Below, one piece after another: positions 26,935 to 34,826 of a DNA stretch of 64,000 bases. The DNA is from Lewinellaceae bacterium (GTDB taxonomy: Bacteria > Bacteroidota > Bacteroidia > Chitinophagales > Saprospiraceae), in NCBI GenBank assembly GCA_020636045.1, contig JACJYP010000017.1, forward strand, positions 1 to 64,000. Direction: 5' to 3'. The notes under the pieces are model-generated. The model saw nothing but the letters and a program-made list of their open reading frames with translations, ran no database searches and was not told the origin of the DNA. The translations under genes were made by a program, and so were the position numbers. Every line of letters starts with the position of its first letter. The stretch's first letter is position 1.

Positions 26935-27468
26935 ATGCGGACGATTAAAATCATTTTGATCCTCCTGTTTGCCGTTTGCGGCGCCCGGAAAGCCTCCACA
27001 CAGAACGAATCGCCCTCCTTTCAGGAAATGTACCAGCGCATGCTCGAACTGCAGCGGCAGATGTTCGAGCAACTGCAAGGCAGTCCGTTCGACGACCCGA
27101 ATTTTGCCATGCCGCGGATGGATACGAGTTTCTATTTTCGTTTCGATACCACTTTCGAAGGCGGCAATATTTCACAGTTCTTTCATTTCTCGCCTTTTGG
27201 CAGCGACAGCACCATGACAAACGGCATGCGCGGGCTCAACTTCTTTTTCGATCCGTTTGCCGATCCGGACAGCGCTTTCGGCGCCCCGGACCTGGGGATA
27301 TACGAGTTCCCGCAGGATGACGGCGACCGGCCGCCTTCCGACGACAACCTGCTCCCCGAAGAAAAACTGCGGCAACAGGAAAAGCAAAAAAAGGAGAAAC
27401 AGAAGGAGCCGGCGCAAAAACCGGATGAACTTAAACCCGATCCACGCATCAAGACTATCCGGATCTGA
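26935..27468 (+). CDS. Exported protein of unknown function
   Basis: 177 aa from ATG 26935 (MRTIKIILILLFAVCGARKAST), chosen for the signal peptide and the promoter box at 26902; a TTG 21 nt earlier lies too close to the box. The mature part begins with a helical Met/Gln-rich stretch (EMYQRMLELQRQMFEQLQ). It then has Phe/Asp-rich segments (DTSFYFRFDTTFEGG, FFFDPFADPDSAFG) and ends in a strongly charged Lys/Glu/Gln tail (RQQEKQKKEKQKEPAQKPDE). It is low-complexity at the end and no enzyme motif is visible. Probably periplasmic. An imperfect hairpin followed by T7 (27494-27551) may terminate it. Confidence 0.72.
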   Translation: MRTIKIILILLFAVCGARKASTQNESPSFQEMYQRMLELQRQMFEQLQGSPFDDPNFAMPRMDTSFYFRFDTTFEGGNISQFFHFSPFGSDSTMTNGMRGLNFFFDPFADPDSAFGAPDLGIYEFPQDDGDRPPSDDNLLPEEKLRQQEKQKKEKQKEPAQKPDELKPDPRIKTIRI

Positions 27469-27493
27469 GCGCTCAGGCGTTGCATTTTTTCGC

Positions 27494-27551
27494 TTCCGAC
27501 ACCCGAATGCGCAAATTGTGACGCGCGTTCGGAAAGGGAATGAGTTTTTTT
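27494..27551 (+). terminator. Possible terminator after the exported protein
   Basis: TTCCGA (27494-27499) can pair with TCGGAA (27529-27534), enclosing a GCGC/GCGC inner stem. A run of seven T starts about ten bases further on, so efficiency is uncertain. Confidence 0.3.
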
Positions 27552-27654
27552 CCGTTCTTTGCCCCGCCTGTTTATTTAAAACCAATACAGGGCAACATTT
27601 GCCCGATCTGCGTGTTCAAGCACTTATCATTTCAAACCGGCGCTAACTCTGCTG

Positions 27655-28095
27655 ATGCAAAAAAATGAACAGGTGGATGTCATCATCTACCGCGTTGGAG
27701 AAAAGGGGCTCGAGGTCTTTCTCGTCAATCCTGCCGAACAACCTGGTCCCGACCATGAGTGGAAAACCCCCACTGCGGGGGATTATTCTCCGCATCGCCT
27801 TTCCAATTGTATCGAACTGGACCCTGTAACGGGCGCCGACGGCGAAGCGCGCAAGGCGATCGCCGTAGAGGCCGACTGGCACGAGATCCCTTCACTGCGC
27901 GCCCTGATGTACGAAGACTATCGCGTCGCCAAGGAAAAAGCGCGGCAACACATCAAAAACCTGCTGCCGGACCTTGAAAAAGGCACTTTTTTCGCCGTAA
28001 AAGAGGCTTTCAAGCGCATCATGCCCGAGCAATACGCTTTCCTGAAAGAATTGAAAGACATCATCTCCGAGAAGAACTCGACGAAGTACGTGTGA
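27655..28095 (+). CDS. NUDIX-like protein lacking a canonical NUDIX box
   Basis: A 146-aa cytosolic protein. The first strand-turn-strand (QVDVIIYRVGEKGLEVFLV) followed by EWKTPTAGD looks like the start of a NUDIX fold. The catalytic GX5EX7REUXEEXGU box is not present; instead there is ARKAIAVEADWHEIPSLRALMYEDYRVAKEKARQ. It ends in helices typical of NUDIX-like tails (FFAVKEAFKRIMPEQYAFLKEL). It is probably an inactive or re-purposed relative. Its TGA is immediately followed by the ATG of the YheT hydrolase (zero gap), which implies translational coupling. Confidence 0.65.
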   Translation: MQKNEQVDVIIYRVGEKGLEVFLVNPAEQPGPDHEWKTPTAGDYSPHRLSNCIELDPVTGADGEARKAIAVEADWHEIPSLRALMYEDYRVAKEKARQHIKNLLPDLEKGTFFAVKEAFKRIMPEQYAFLKELKDIISEKNSTKYV

Positions 28096-29067
28096 ATGCC
28101 TTTACTTGATCGATCTTCATTCCCGGGGCCGCCCTCCTGGCAATATAACGGCCATCTGCAAACACTTGTGCCCGGCATTTTCAGAACTGTAAAGGGCGTC
28201 CACTACCGGCGGGAGCGCATCGCGACTCCGGATGGAGATTTCCTCGACCTTGACTGGCTTGAGCGCTCCAACAAGCGCCTTGTCATCCTGACCCACGGCC
28301 TGGAAGGCGACTCCGGTCGCCACTACATCCTCGGCACAGCCAAATTGTTTTCCCAAAACGGCTGGGATGTACTCGCGTGGAATTGCCGGTCCTGCTCGGG
28401 CGAGATGAACCGCGCATTCCGCATGTACCACCACGGCGATATCGAGGATATCAGTACTGTTGTTGATCACGTGCTTGGCAAAAAGCGCTACGAGCACATT
28501 GCAATGTCGGGCTACAGCATGGGCGCCAATATTTCGATGAAATACCTGGGCGTGAAAGGAGCCGAAGTGCCGGCGCAGATCCGGGCGGCCGTCGTCTTTT
28601 CGGCGCCCTGCGATCTGGAGTCGGGCGCAGAAGTGCTTGACAAATGGGAAAACGCCTTTTACCGGAAGCGATTCATGCGTGCACTGGTAAAAAAGATCAA
28701 ACAAAAAGCCCGTCATTTTCCCGGTCGGCTCGATCTCGCCAAACTCGACGAGATCAGGCGCTGGCGTGATTTCGACGAGCATTTCAGCGCCCCCATCTGC
28801 GGCTATCGCGATGCTGCGGATTTTTATCGCCAGGCATCCGCCAAAAATTTTATCGCCGGCATCCGCATCCCCACCCTGCTGGTAAACGCACAGAACGATC
28901 CGATCCTGACGCCCGCCTGCATGCCGGTCGAACTGGCGCGTTCACACGATCATTTTCATCTGGAATTGCCGGAAACGGGCGGTCACTGCGGCTTTCAAAG
29001 CCACTCATCAGGCGAGTTTCTCTGGTCGGAACAACGCGCCCTGGAGTTCATTTCCGGTTTCTGCTGA
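28096..29067 (+). CDS. YheT-family alpha/beta hydrolase
   Basis: A 323-aa protein of the YheT/EMB8 branch of alpha/beta hydrolases. The oxyanion stretch is LVILTHGLEGDSG near 55-67. NCRSCSGEMNR is a family hallmark. The nucleophile elbow is SGYSMGAN near residue 140, the acid is in NAQNDPIL near 275 and the His in TGGHCGF near 298. The members are predicted carboxyl- or acyl-ester hydrolases; the substrate is unknown. No signal peptide, so cytosolic. It starts directly after the NUDIX-like gene's stop codon, making a two-gene unit. Confidence 0.9.
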   Translation: MPLLDRSSFPGPPSWQYNGHLQTLVPGIFRTVKGVHYRRERIATPDGDFLDLDWLERSNKRLVILTHGLEGDSGRHYILGTAKLFSQNGWDVLAWNCRSCSGEMNRAFRMYHHGDIEDISTVVDHVLGKKRYEHIAMSGYSMGANISMKYLGVKGAEVPAQIRAAVVFSAPCDLESGAEVLDKWENAFYRKRFMRALVKKIKQKARHFPGRLDLAKLDEIRRWRDFDEHFSAPICGYRDAADFYRQASAKNFIAGIRIPTLLVNAQNDPILTPACMPVELARSHDHFHLELPETGGHCGFQSHSSGEFLWSEQRALEFISGFC

Positions 29068-29182
29068 ACATCCTTTTCAATGCAGCACATTGTTTTGACT
29101 TTTGCCTGCCCGGCAATGCAAAACTGCCGAAAATGATCGACCTTGCCGCAGCGAATTACCGCAGGGATAAAGAAAAAGACGT

Positions 29183-29932
29183 ATGCAAACCATCGCCGAA
29201 GTCATCGAGCGACTGCAACAGATTATCGATCAGGCCAAGAAAGATGAGTCGCCGCTCGGCTACTTTGCCGTGATATACGCCCAAATGACCGGCGCGGTCA
29301 AGGAAGGGATCGAGCGGGGCATTTTCGAGAACGGCTCGCGCATGGAGCAACTGGATGTCCGCTTTGCGATGCGTTATTTCGACGCGCTCGATGCCTGGCA
29401 GGCGGGAAAACCCTGCTCACGCGCCTGGGCGCAGGCCTTCGAAGCATCGAAACACGACGAACACACTGTACTCCAGCACATTATGCTCGGCATCAACGCA
29501 CATGTAAACCTGGATCTGTGCATTGCCGCTGCGCATACGCGCTCCGGCGACGCGATCTTTGGCATGCGTAAAGACTTCGACCTTGTCAACGACATCATCG
29601 CTTCGCTGACCGATGGCGTACAGCAAAAACTCGCCGAGATATGGCTGCCTTTCGGCTGGCTGGATTTTCTCCTGCGCACGGAAGATGAAGGCTGGATCAA
29701 TTTCAGCATGAAGACGGCGCGCGGGGCTGCTTGGAAAGCCGCCGTTGCGCTTGCATTTGCCCGTCACCACGATACGGAAGCCGCCCTGATCCGCGACCTG
29801 GATTCCGCCGTGAGTGCAGTCGCCGGGAAACTGCGGCGCCCGGGGTGGCTGATTCGGCTCGGCCTTGGGGTTATGCAGCGCACCGAGCGTGGGTCCGTCA
29901 GTGAAAAAATTGAAACCTTGATCCGAATTTGA
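29183..29932 (+). CDS. DUF5995 family protein
   Basis: A 249-aa all-helical cytosolic protein. Recognised from conserved blocks: LGYFAVIYAQMTGAVKEGIERGIFENGSRME near 22-50, LDVRFAMRYFDALDAWQ, LQHIMLGINAHVNLDLCIAAA near 95-115 and FDLVNDIIASLTDGVQ near 132. The conserved His/Asn/Asp residues in the GINAHVNLDL block suggest a metal- or substrate-binding site, but no activity is known for the family. It is preceded by 115 bp without a clear promoter box and followed by PaaD. Confidence 0.78.
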   Translation: MQTIAEVIERLQQIIDQAKKDESPLGYFAVIYAQMTGAVKEGIERGIFENGSRMEQLDVRFAMRYFDALDAWQAGKPCSRAWAQAFEASKHDEHTVLQHIMLGINAHVNLDLCIAAAHTRSGDAIFGMRKDFDLVNDIIASLTDGVQQKLAEIWLPFGWLDFLLRTEDEGWINFSMKTARGAAWKAAVALAFARHHDTEAALIRDLDSAVSAVAGKLRRPGWLIRLGLGVMQRTERGSVSEKIETLIRI

Positions 29933-30031
29933 GGTTATTTTTATGCATCTTTGGGATAATGGGCACAAGTTGCCTCGCAGCATGATTGCCCGGTAAAACG
30001 CTCATTCACCAATCGCACATCGCACTTTTAG

Positions 30032-30538
30032 ATGGCTGCCGATACAAAGGAAAATCCCGTCGAAAGGGCGCGACAGATACTGGAATCTGTTTGCGACCCT
30101 GAAATACCCGTCCTGACCGTGGAGGACCTGGGGATCGTACGCGACATCAAATGGCTGGAAGACCAGGCCCTGGAAGTAGTGATCACGCCAACGTACAGCG
30201 GTTGTCCGGCGATGAACACCATCGAAGTAAATATCCGCGCAGCACTGCAGGAAGGCGGTTTCGATCGGGTGAAGGTGACTACGGCGCTGAGCCCGGCCTG
30301 GACTACAGACTGGCTCAGTGAAAGCGGCCGCCGCAAACTGCGCGCCTTCGGCATCGCACCGCCTGCAGCACCCAGCCTCGATAAAAAGGCCCTGACGGGC
30401 GAACAGCGTGCGCTTGTGTGCCCCCATTGCGGCTCCGACCGCACCGAACTGATCGCTCCTTTCGGCTCCACTGCCTGTAAGGCATTGTTCCGCTGCCTCG
30501 ACTGTCTGGAGCCCTTCGACTATTTCAAATGTCATTAG
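30032..30538 (+). CDS. paaD: Phenylacetyl-CoA epoxidase subunit PaaD
   Basis: A 168-aa protein. The N-terminal DUF59/MIP18-type domain (VCDPEIPVLTVEDLGIVRDI, then TPTYSGCPAMNTIE) is followed by LSPAWTTDWLSESGRRKLRAFGIAPP. It ends in a zinc ribbon with CPHCGSD and CLDCLEPFDYFKCH, the layout specific to PaaD (PaaJ). PaaD is thought to help assemble or maturate the iron centre of the PaaABCE phenylacetyl-CoA epoxidase. No other paa gene is visible here, so it is an orphan copy within the window; upstream is DUF5995 and downstream a T9SS protein. Confidence 0.9.
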   Translation: MAADTKENPVERARQILESVCDPEIPVLTVEDLGIVRDIKWLEDQALEVVITPTYSGCPAMNTIEVNIRAALQEGGFDRVKVTTALSPAWTTDWLSESGRRKLRAFGIAPPAAPSLDKKALTGEQRALVCPHCGSDRTELIAPFGSTACKALFRCLDCLEPFDYFKCH

Positions 30539-30685
30539 TCGGCTGACCGACAAATTGCAGGAATTGCCTACCTGAAGCGTGGTAAAAACATTGGGTTTAC
30601 GGGGCGCTGCATGTTTCTGGCATTTTATTTCGGTTACAGGATGAAACACCCAGAATCGATATCCGTAACCTAAATGCCACCAACA

Positions 30686-31639
30686 ATGCGCTATACTCTC
30701 GCTTCACTCATTTTGCTGCTTTCGCTGCATTTATCATTCGCTCAGGGCCGCCGCCTTCACGTCGATGCCTACGCTACCGGAGCCAACAACGGTACCAGCT
30801 GGGAAGACGCCTTCACCGATCTGCAATCCGCGCTTTTTGCCGCTCAACCCGGCGACTGTGTATGGGTCGCCATCGGCACCTACAAGCCGGTCGACGGCTT
30901 CAACCGGGAACTTTCTTTCAACCTGAAAGCCGGTGTAAAGATGTACGGCGGTTTTGCCGGCGTAGAAACCAAACTGGAACAGCGCAACTGGGAACGCTAC
31001 AAAACCACGCTCAGTGGCGATATCGGGTTGCAGAACGACGAAACTGACAACTCTTACACCATCCTTTATATCGAAACGTCCGAAACCGAAACGGTAGTGG
31101 ACGGATTTACCTTCACCGGTGGCAACGCCGACAACTATGACCCCTTTGCTTCGAAATTCTCCCGGAGCAAATGCGGCGGCGCGATCTACGTCAAAGCGGA
31201 AGGCAAGGCACGTCCGGAAATCCGCAATTGCAGCTTCGAGCGCAACTACGCCCGCGAATTCGGCGGCGCCGTTTACCTCTTCACCGGGGAAGAAAAAGAA
31301 GAGATCCTGCCTTTTGAGAACTGCTGGTTCACCGATAATCGCGCAGACGGTTTTTCACAGCAAAAAAAAATGAACGACTCCCAGGGTTTTAGGGTTTATC
31401 CCAACCCGGCGAACAGCATGGCTACCATCGAAGGAATGGCTGACAGCAGCGCATACCCCCTGCACCTGTCATTGTTCGACGTATCGGGCAAGGTCGTGCG
31501 CGCCATGGAAGTGAAAGAAATGACCGGCAAACTGTATATCAGGGTATCACTCGAGGGCTTGCCGGCAGGTTGTTACAATTATCAAATCGCCGACGCAGAA
31601 AAGGCCATCCTGGATTCCGGGAAACTGTGGAAGCAGTGA
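30686..31639 (+). CDS. Short beta-helix T9SS type A protein
   Basis: 317 aa from ATG 30686 (MRYTLASLILLLSLHLSFAQ); ATG 30674 four codons earlier is an alternative. After the signal peptide comes a right-handed beta-helix start (GTSWEDAFTDLQSAL, VWVAIGTYKPV, KMYGGFAGVETKLEQRNW, VVDGFTFTGGNAD, GGAIYVKAEG), as in polymorphic outer-membrane proteins. The helix is short and is joined directly to a T9SS type A tail (FRVYPNPANSMATIEG ... LPAGCYNYQI). The junction holds an A9 run (31362-31370). Exported and probably surface-bound; the role is unknown. Confidence 0.85.
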   Translation: MRYTLASLILLLSLHLSFAQGRRLHVDAYATGANNGTSWEDAFTDLQSALFAAQPGDCVWVAIGTYKPVDGFNRELSFNLKAGVKMYGGFAGVETKLEQRNWERYKTTLSGDIGLQNDETDNSYTILYIETSETETVVDGFTFTGGNADNYDPFASKFSRSKCGGAIYVKAEGKARPEIRNCSFERNYAREFGGAVYLFTGEEKEEILPFENCWFTDNRADGFSQQKKMNDSQGFRVYPNPANSMATIEGMADSSAYPLHLSLFDVSGKVVRAMEVKEMTGKLYIRVSLEGLPAGCYNYQIADAEKAILDSGKLWKQ

Positions 31640-31688
31640 CGATGATGTCGAAGCGTTCGGCAGGCCCCAAAAAACATCTTTTCCTATC

Positions 31689-32528
31689 CTACTTGCCACT
31701 TAACTCTACCCGTGCCAGCACCGGCAGGTGATCCGAAGGGTAGTGACAATCGAGGGCATCGCTCAGCACCGCATATTGCCGCACCGACATTCCCGTCGTA
31801 AAAATATAGTCGATCCTGCGCGTCACCGGTTCGTGAAATTTGAACCCGTTGAACGTGCCGACCGGCCCGAACGGCGGTTCTTTGCTGATCTCCCGCGCAT
31901 CCTTCATTTTTTCTTTCAGCACCGCGATCGGCGCCTCTTCCGGCTCCGCGTTGAGGTCGCCCATCAGGACCGCCGGTTCGCCGCCTGGATTTTTTTCCGC
32001 AATCTTTTTCAGGATCAAAGCCGCCGACTGCTTTCGCGCTTCTTTGCCGATATGATCGAAGTGCGTATTGAACACCCACAGCGTTTTTCCCGACAGGCTG
32101 TCGTGCAAATGTGCGTATGTACAAATGCGGTTGAGGGCGGCATCCCAATCTTTCGAAGGTTTTTCAGGTGTCTCCGACAACCAGAAGGTGCCTGAATCCA
32201 GCAAACCGAAACGATCGCGGCGAAAATAAAGGGCCGAATACTCGCCGCCGCCATCGGCGTCGCGCCCCTGCCCTACCCGTGTATATACAGGCAATGCTGC
32301 GTCGAGGTATTTCAGTTGGTGCAGCAAGCCTTCCTGAACGCCGAATACGTCGGGGGCGTGGAAACGCAGCTGCGCTGCCAGAAAATCGCGCCGGACCGGC
32401 CAGGCATCGGCGCCGTCGCCGGGATTGTCGTAGCGGATATTGTAGGTCAAAAACGCAATCTCCTGCTGGCTGTGCAGGGCGCCGGCCAAAAACAGGTGGC
32501 AGAGTATCAAAAACAGCGGACGGATCAT
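31689..32528 (-). CDS. Secreted endonuclease/exonuclease/phosphatase-family protein
   Basis: 279 aa from ATG 32528 (MIRPLFLILCHLFLAGALHSQ), which begins a clear signal peptide; a GTG 60 nt upstream lies inside the dnaK terminator and is rejected. EEP-fold motifs are in order: LTYNIRYDNPGDG, FGVQEGLLHQ (catalytic Glu), VFNTHFDHIG, LMGDLNAEPEEAP (Asp/Asn), RIDYIFTTG and the closing CHYPSDHLPVLA (Asp-His). These metal-dependent enzymes cleave phosphodiesters in nucleic acids, phosphoinositides or sphingomyelin; the substrate is not decided here. It acts outside the cytoplasm. It is convergent with the beta-helix gene and follows dnaK with a terminator between. Confidence 0.9.
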   Translation of the reverse strand: MIRPLFLILCHLFLAGALHSQQEIAFLTYNIRYDNPGDGADAWPVRRDFLAAQLRFHAPDVFGVQEGLLHQLKYLDAALPVYTRVGQGRDADGGGEYSALYFRRDRFGLLDSGTFWLSETPEKPSKDWDAALNRICTYAHLHDSLSGKTLWVFNTHFDHIGKEARKQSAALILKKIAEKNPGGEPAVLMGDLNAEPEEAPIAVLKEKMKDAREISKEPPFGPVGTFNGFKFHEPVTRRIDYIFTTGMSVRQYAVLSDALDCHYPSDHLPVLARVELSGK

Positions 32529-32587
32529 TTTGTAACGGAAATTGTGATCCTGCAAATAAACGAAAACGGGCGCGATCCGCCACACCA

Positions 32588-32621
32588 CAAAAAAAGCCGC
32601 CCGGGGTATTCCCGGACGGCT
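32588..32621 (-). terminator. Terminator after dnaK
   Basis: AGCCGCCCGGG (32595-32605) and CCCGGACGGCT (32611-32621) pair with one mismatch; on the minus strand a T7 run follows. Confidence 0.8.
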
Positions 32622-32652
32622 GTCTAACAGTTCTATCTTAAAACGGTACTCC

Positions 32653-34581
32653 TTAGTTTTTCACTTCTTCAAACTCCACATCCTGCGTATCGCCTGCGCC
32701 GGAGCCATCGCCGCCGCCGGGGCCACCGGTAGCGGAGCCGTACGGATTTTCCGTACTGCCGCCGTTCGCGGCCTGTTGCGCGGCGTAGATATCCTGACTG
32801 GCGGCGTTCCACGCTGCCGTCAGCGCTTCGGTAGCGGTATCGATACTGCCGATATCCTGCGCTTTGTGCGCTTCGCGGAGTTCTTCGAGTGATTTTTCGA
32901 TCGCCTCCTTGTGGTTGGCCGGTACTTTGTCGCCAAACTCATTGAGTTGTTTTTCCGTCTGGAAGATCAAAGAATCGGCGGCGTTCAGTTTTTCGGCGCG
33001 CTCGCGGGTCTGGCGGTCGGTTTCCGCATTGGCTTCCGCTTCCGCCTTCATGCGGGCGATGTCTTCTTTCGAAAGGCCCGTACCCGCTTCGATGCGGATA
33101 TTTTGTTGTTTGCCGGTGCCTTTATCCATGGCCGATACCGAAATGATGCCGTTGGCGTCGATGTCGAAGGTCACCTCGACCTGCGGAACGCCGCGCGGAG
33201 CGGGCGGAATGCCATCGAGGATAAAGCGACCCACAGAGCGGTTGTCGCGCGCCATCGGGCGCTCGCCCTGAAGGATATGGATCTCCACCTGCGGCTGGTT
33301 GTCGCTGGCTGTGGAGTACACTTTCGACTTTTTGGTCGGCACGGTCGTGTTGGCTTCGATGATGACGTCGTAGATGCCGCCCATGGTCTCGATACCCAGC
33401 GACAGCGGGGTCACGTCGAGCAGTACCATGTCTTTCACGCCGGCGTTGCCGGAGAGGATAGCGCCCTGTACGGCTGCGCCCACGGCCACTACTTCGTCGG
33501 GATTCACCGAGCGGTTCGGCTTCTTGCCAAAGAATTTTTCTACTTCTTCCTGGATACGCGGGATGCGCGTGGAACCGCCGACGAGGATGATCTCATCCAC
33601 ATCGCCGGGTTTCAGGCTGGCATCCTGAAGCGCCTTGCGGCAGGGCTCGAGGGTGCGTTGTACCAGCGAATCGGTCATTTGCTCGAATTTGGCGCGGCTG
33701 AGTTTCATGACGAGGTGTTTGGGCACGCCGTCCACGGCCGTTACGTACGGCAGGTTGATCTCCGTTTCCGCGCTGCTCGACAGTTCGATCTTGGCTTTCT
33801 CGGCAGCCTCTTTCAGGCGCTGGAGGGCCATCGGGTCTTTGCGCAGGTCGATGTTCTCCTGGCGTTTGAATTCGTCGGCCAGCCATTCGATGATGACCTG
33901 GTCGAAGTCGTCGCCACCGAGGTGGGTATCACCGTTGGTGGATTTCACTTCGAAAACGCCGCCGCCGAGTTCGAGGATCGAAATATCGAACGTACCACCG
34001 CCAAGGTCGTACACAGCGATCTTAAGGTCTTTATCGCGCTTGTCGAGGCCGTAAGCCAGTGCGGCTGCGGTCGGCTCGTTCACGATGCGTTTTACATCGA
34101 GCCCCGCGATGGCGCCGGCTTCCTTGGTCGCCTGGCGCTGGGAGTCGTTGAAGTATGCCGGCACGGTGATCACAGCCTCCGTTACCGGTTCGCCGAGATA
34201 ATCTTCGGCTACTTTTTTCATTTTCTGAAGTACCATGGCGCTGATCTCCTGCGGCGTGTACAGGCGTCCGTCGATATCGACACGGCAGGTATCGTTATCG
34301 CCTTTTACGACTTTGTACGGGACGCGGTTGATCTCGCTGGTGGATTCGCTGTGGCGCATACCCATGAAGCGCTTGATGGAAAACACCGTGCGTTTCGGGT
34401 TGGTGATGGCCTGCCGCTTGGCAGGCGCGCCGATCTTGCGTTCGCCGTTGTCGAGGAAACCGACAACGGAAGGAGTGGTGCGTGCGCCTTCATCATTGGC
34501 GATAACGACAGGTTCGTTGCCGACCATGACAGACACGCATGAGTTGGTTGTACCGAGGTCTATGCCTATGATTTTGCCCAT
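32653..34581 (-). CDS. dnaK: Molecular chaperone DnaK (Hsp70)
   Basis: A 642-aa full-length Hsp70. The ATPase domain (1-~385) opens with IGIDLGTTNSCVSV and carries VPAYFNDSQRQATKEAG, VYDLGGGTFDISILEL and ILVGGSTRIPRIQ. The substrate-binding domain (~390-510) has LLDVTPLSLGIETMGG. The helical lid ends in a Gly-rich linker and the C-terminal EFEEVKN, close to the EEVK tail of bacterial DnaK. It folds client proteins with DnaJ and GrpE, which are not in the window. It is transcribed alone, divergent from the T9SS gene at 34827. No CIRCE element (TTAGCACTC-N9-GAGTGCTAA) is seen upstream, so HrcA control is not supported. Confidence 0.99.
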   Translation of the reverse strand: MGKIIGIDLGTTNSCVSVMVGNEPVVIANDEGARTTPSVVGFLDNGERKIGAPAKRQAITNPKRTVFSIKRFMGMRHSESTSEINRVPYKVVKGDNDTCRVDIDGRLYTPQEISAMVLQKMKKVAEDYLGEPVTEAVITVPAYFNDSQRQATKEAGAIAGLDVKRIVNEPTAAALAYGLDKRDKDLKIAVYDLGGGTFDISILELGGGVFEVKSTNGDTHLGGDDFDQVIIEWLADEFKRQENIDLRKDPMALQRLKEAAEKAKIELSSSAETEINLPYVTAVDGVPKHLVMKLSRAKFEQMTDSLVQRTLEPCRKALQDASLKPGDVDEIILVGGSTRIPRIQEEVEKFFGKKPNRSVNPDEVVAVGAAVQGAILSGNAGVKDMVLLDVTPLSLGIETMGGIYDVIIEANTTVPTKKSKVYSTASDNQPQVEIHILQGERPMARDNRSVGRFILDGIPPAPRGVPQVEVTFDIDANGIISVSAMDKGTGKQQNIRIEAGTGLSKEDIARMKAEAEANAETDRQTRERAEKLNAADSLIFQTEKQLNEFGDKVPANHKEAIEKSLEELREAHKAQDIGSIDTATEALTAAWNAASQDIYAAQQAANGGSTENPYGSATGGPGGGDGSGAGDTQDVEFEEVKN

Positions 34582-34826
34582 TGTATCTTAAGTATTCGTT
34601 GAATTATTGGAATCAGGTTTAAATTGGCGAAGACCGTTTTATCGCGGTCTTTCCTGCCTTTGAACAATCCCTGTGCCACGCGGGAAAATCTGACGGAATG
34701 TCAGTTGCAGTAAGGCCGGAGGGGCATTTTTGTCAGAAATACAACATTTTGGCTGGCAAAGCGACAGCAGCCAAAATGGAAAGGCAGCTTACCTTTGAGG
34801 CGATACAAAAACGACCATTTAAATCC

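Noticed and set aside
32911..34542. 543-codon open frame antisense to dnaK
   Set aside because: DnaK on the other strand is unmistakable; the antisense product matches nothing and such frames are frequent opposite conserved GC-rich genes.
34582..34697. CIRCE/HrcA operator upstream of dnaK
   Set aside because: No TTAGCACTC-N9-GAGTGCTAA pair is present. Only a small GAAGACCG/CGGTCTT hairpin exists near 34630, not of CIRCE type.
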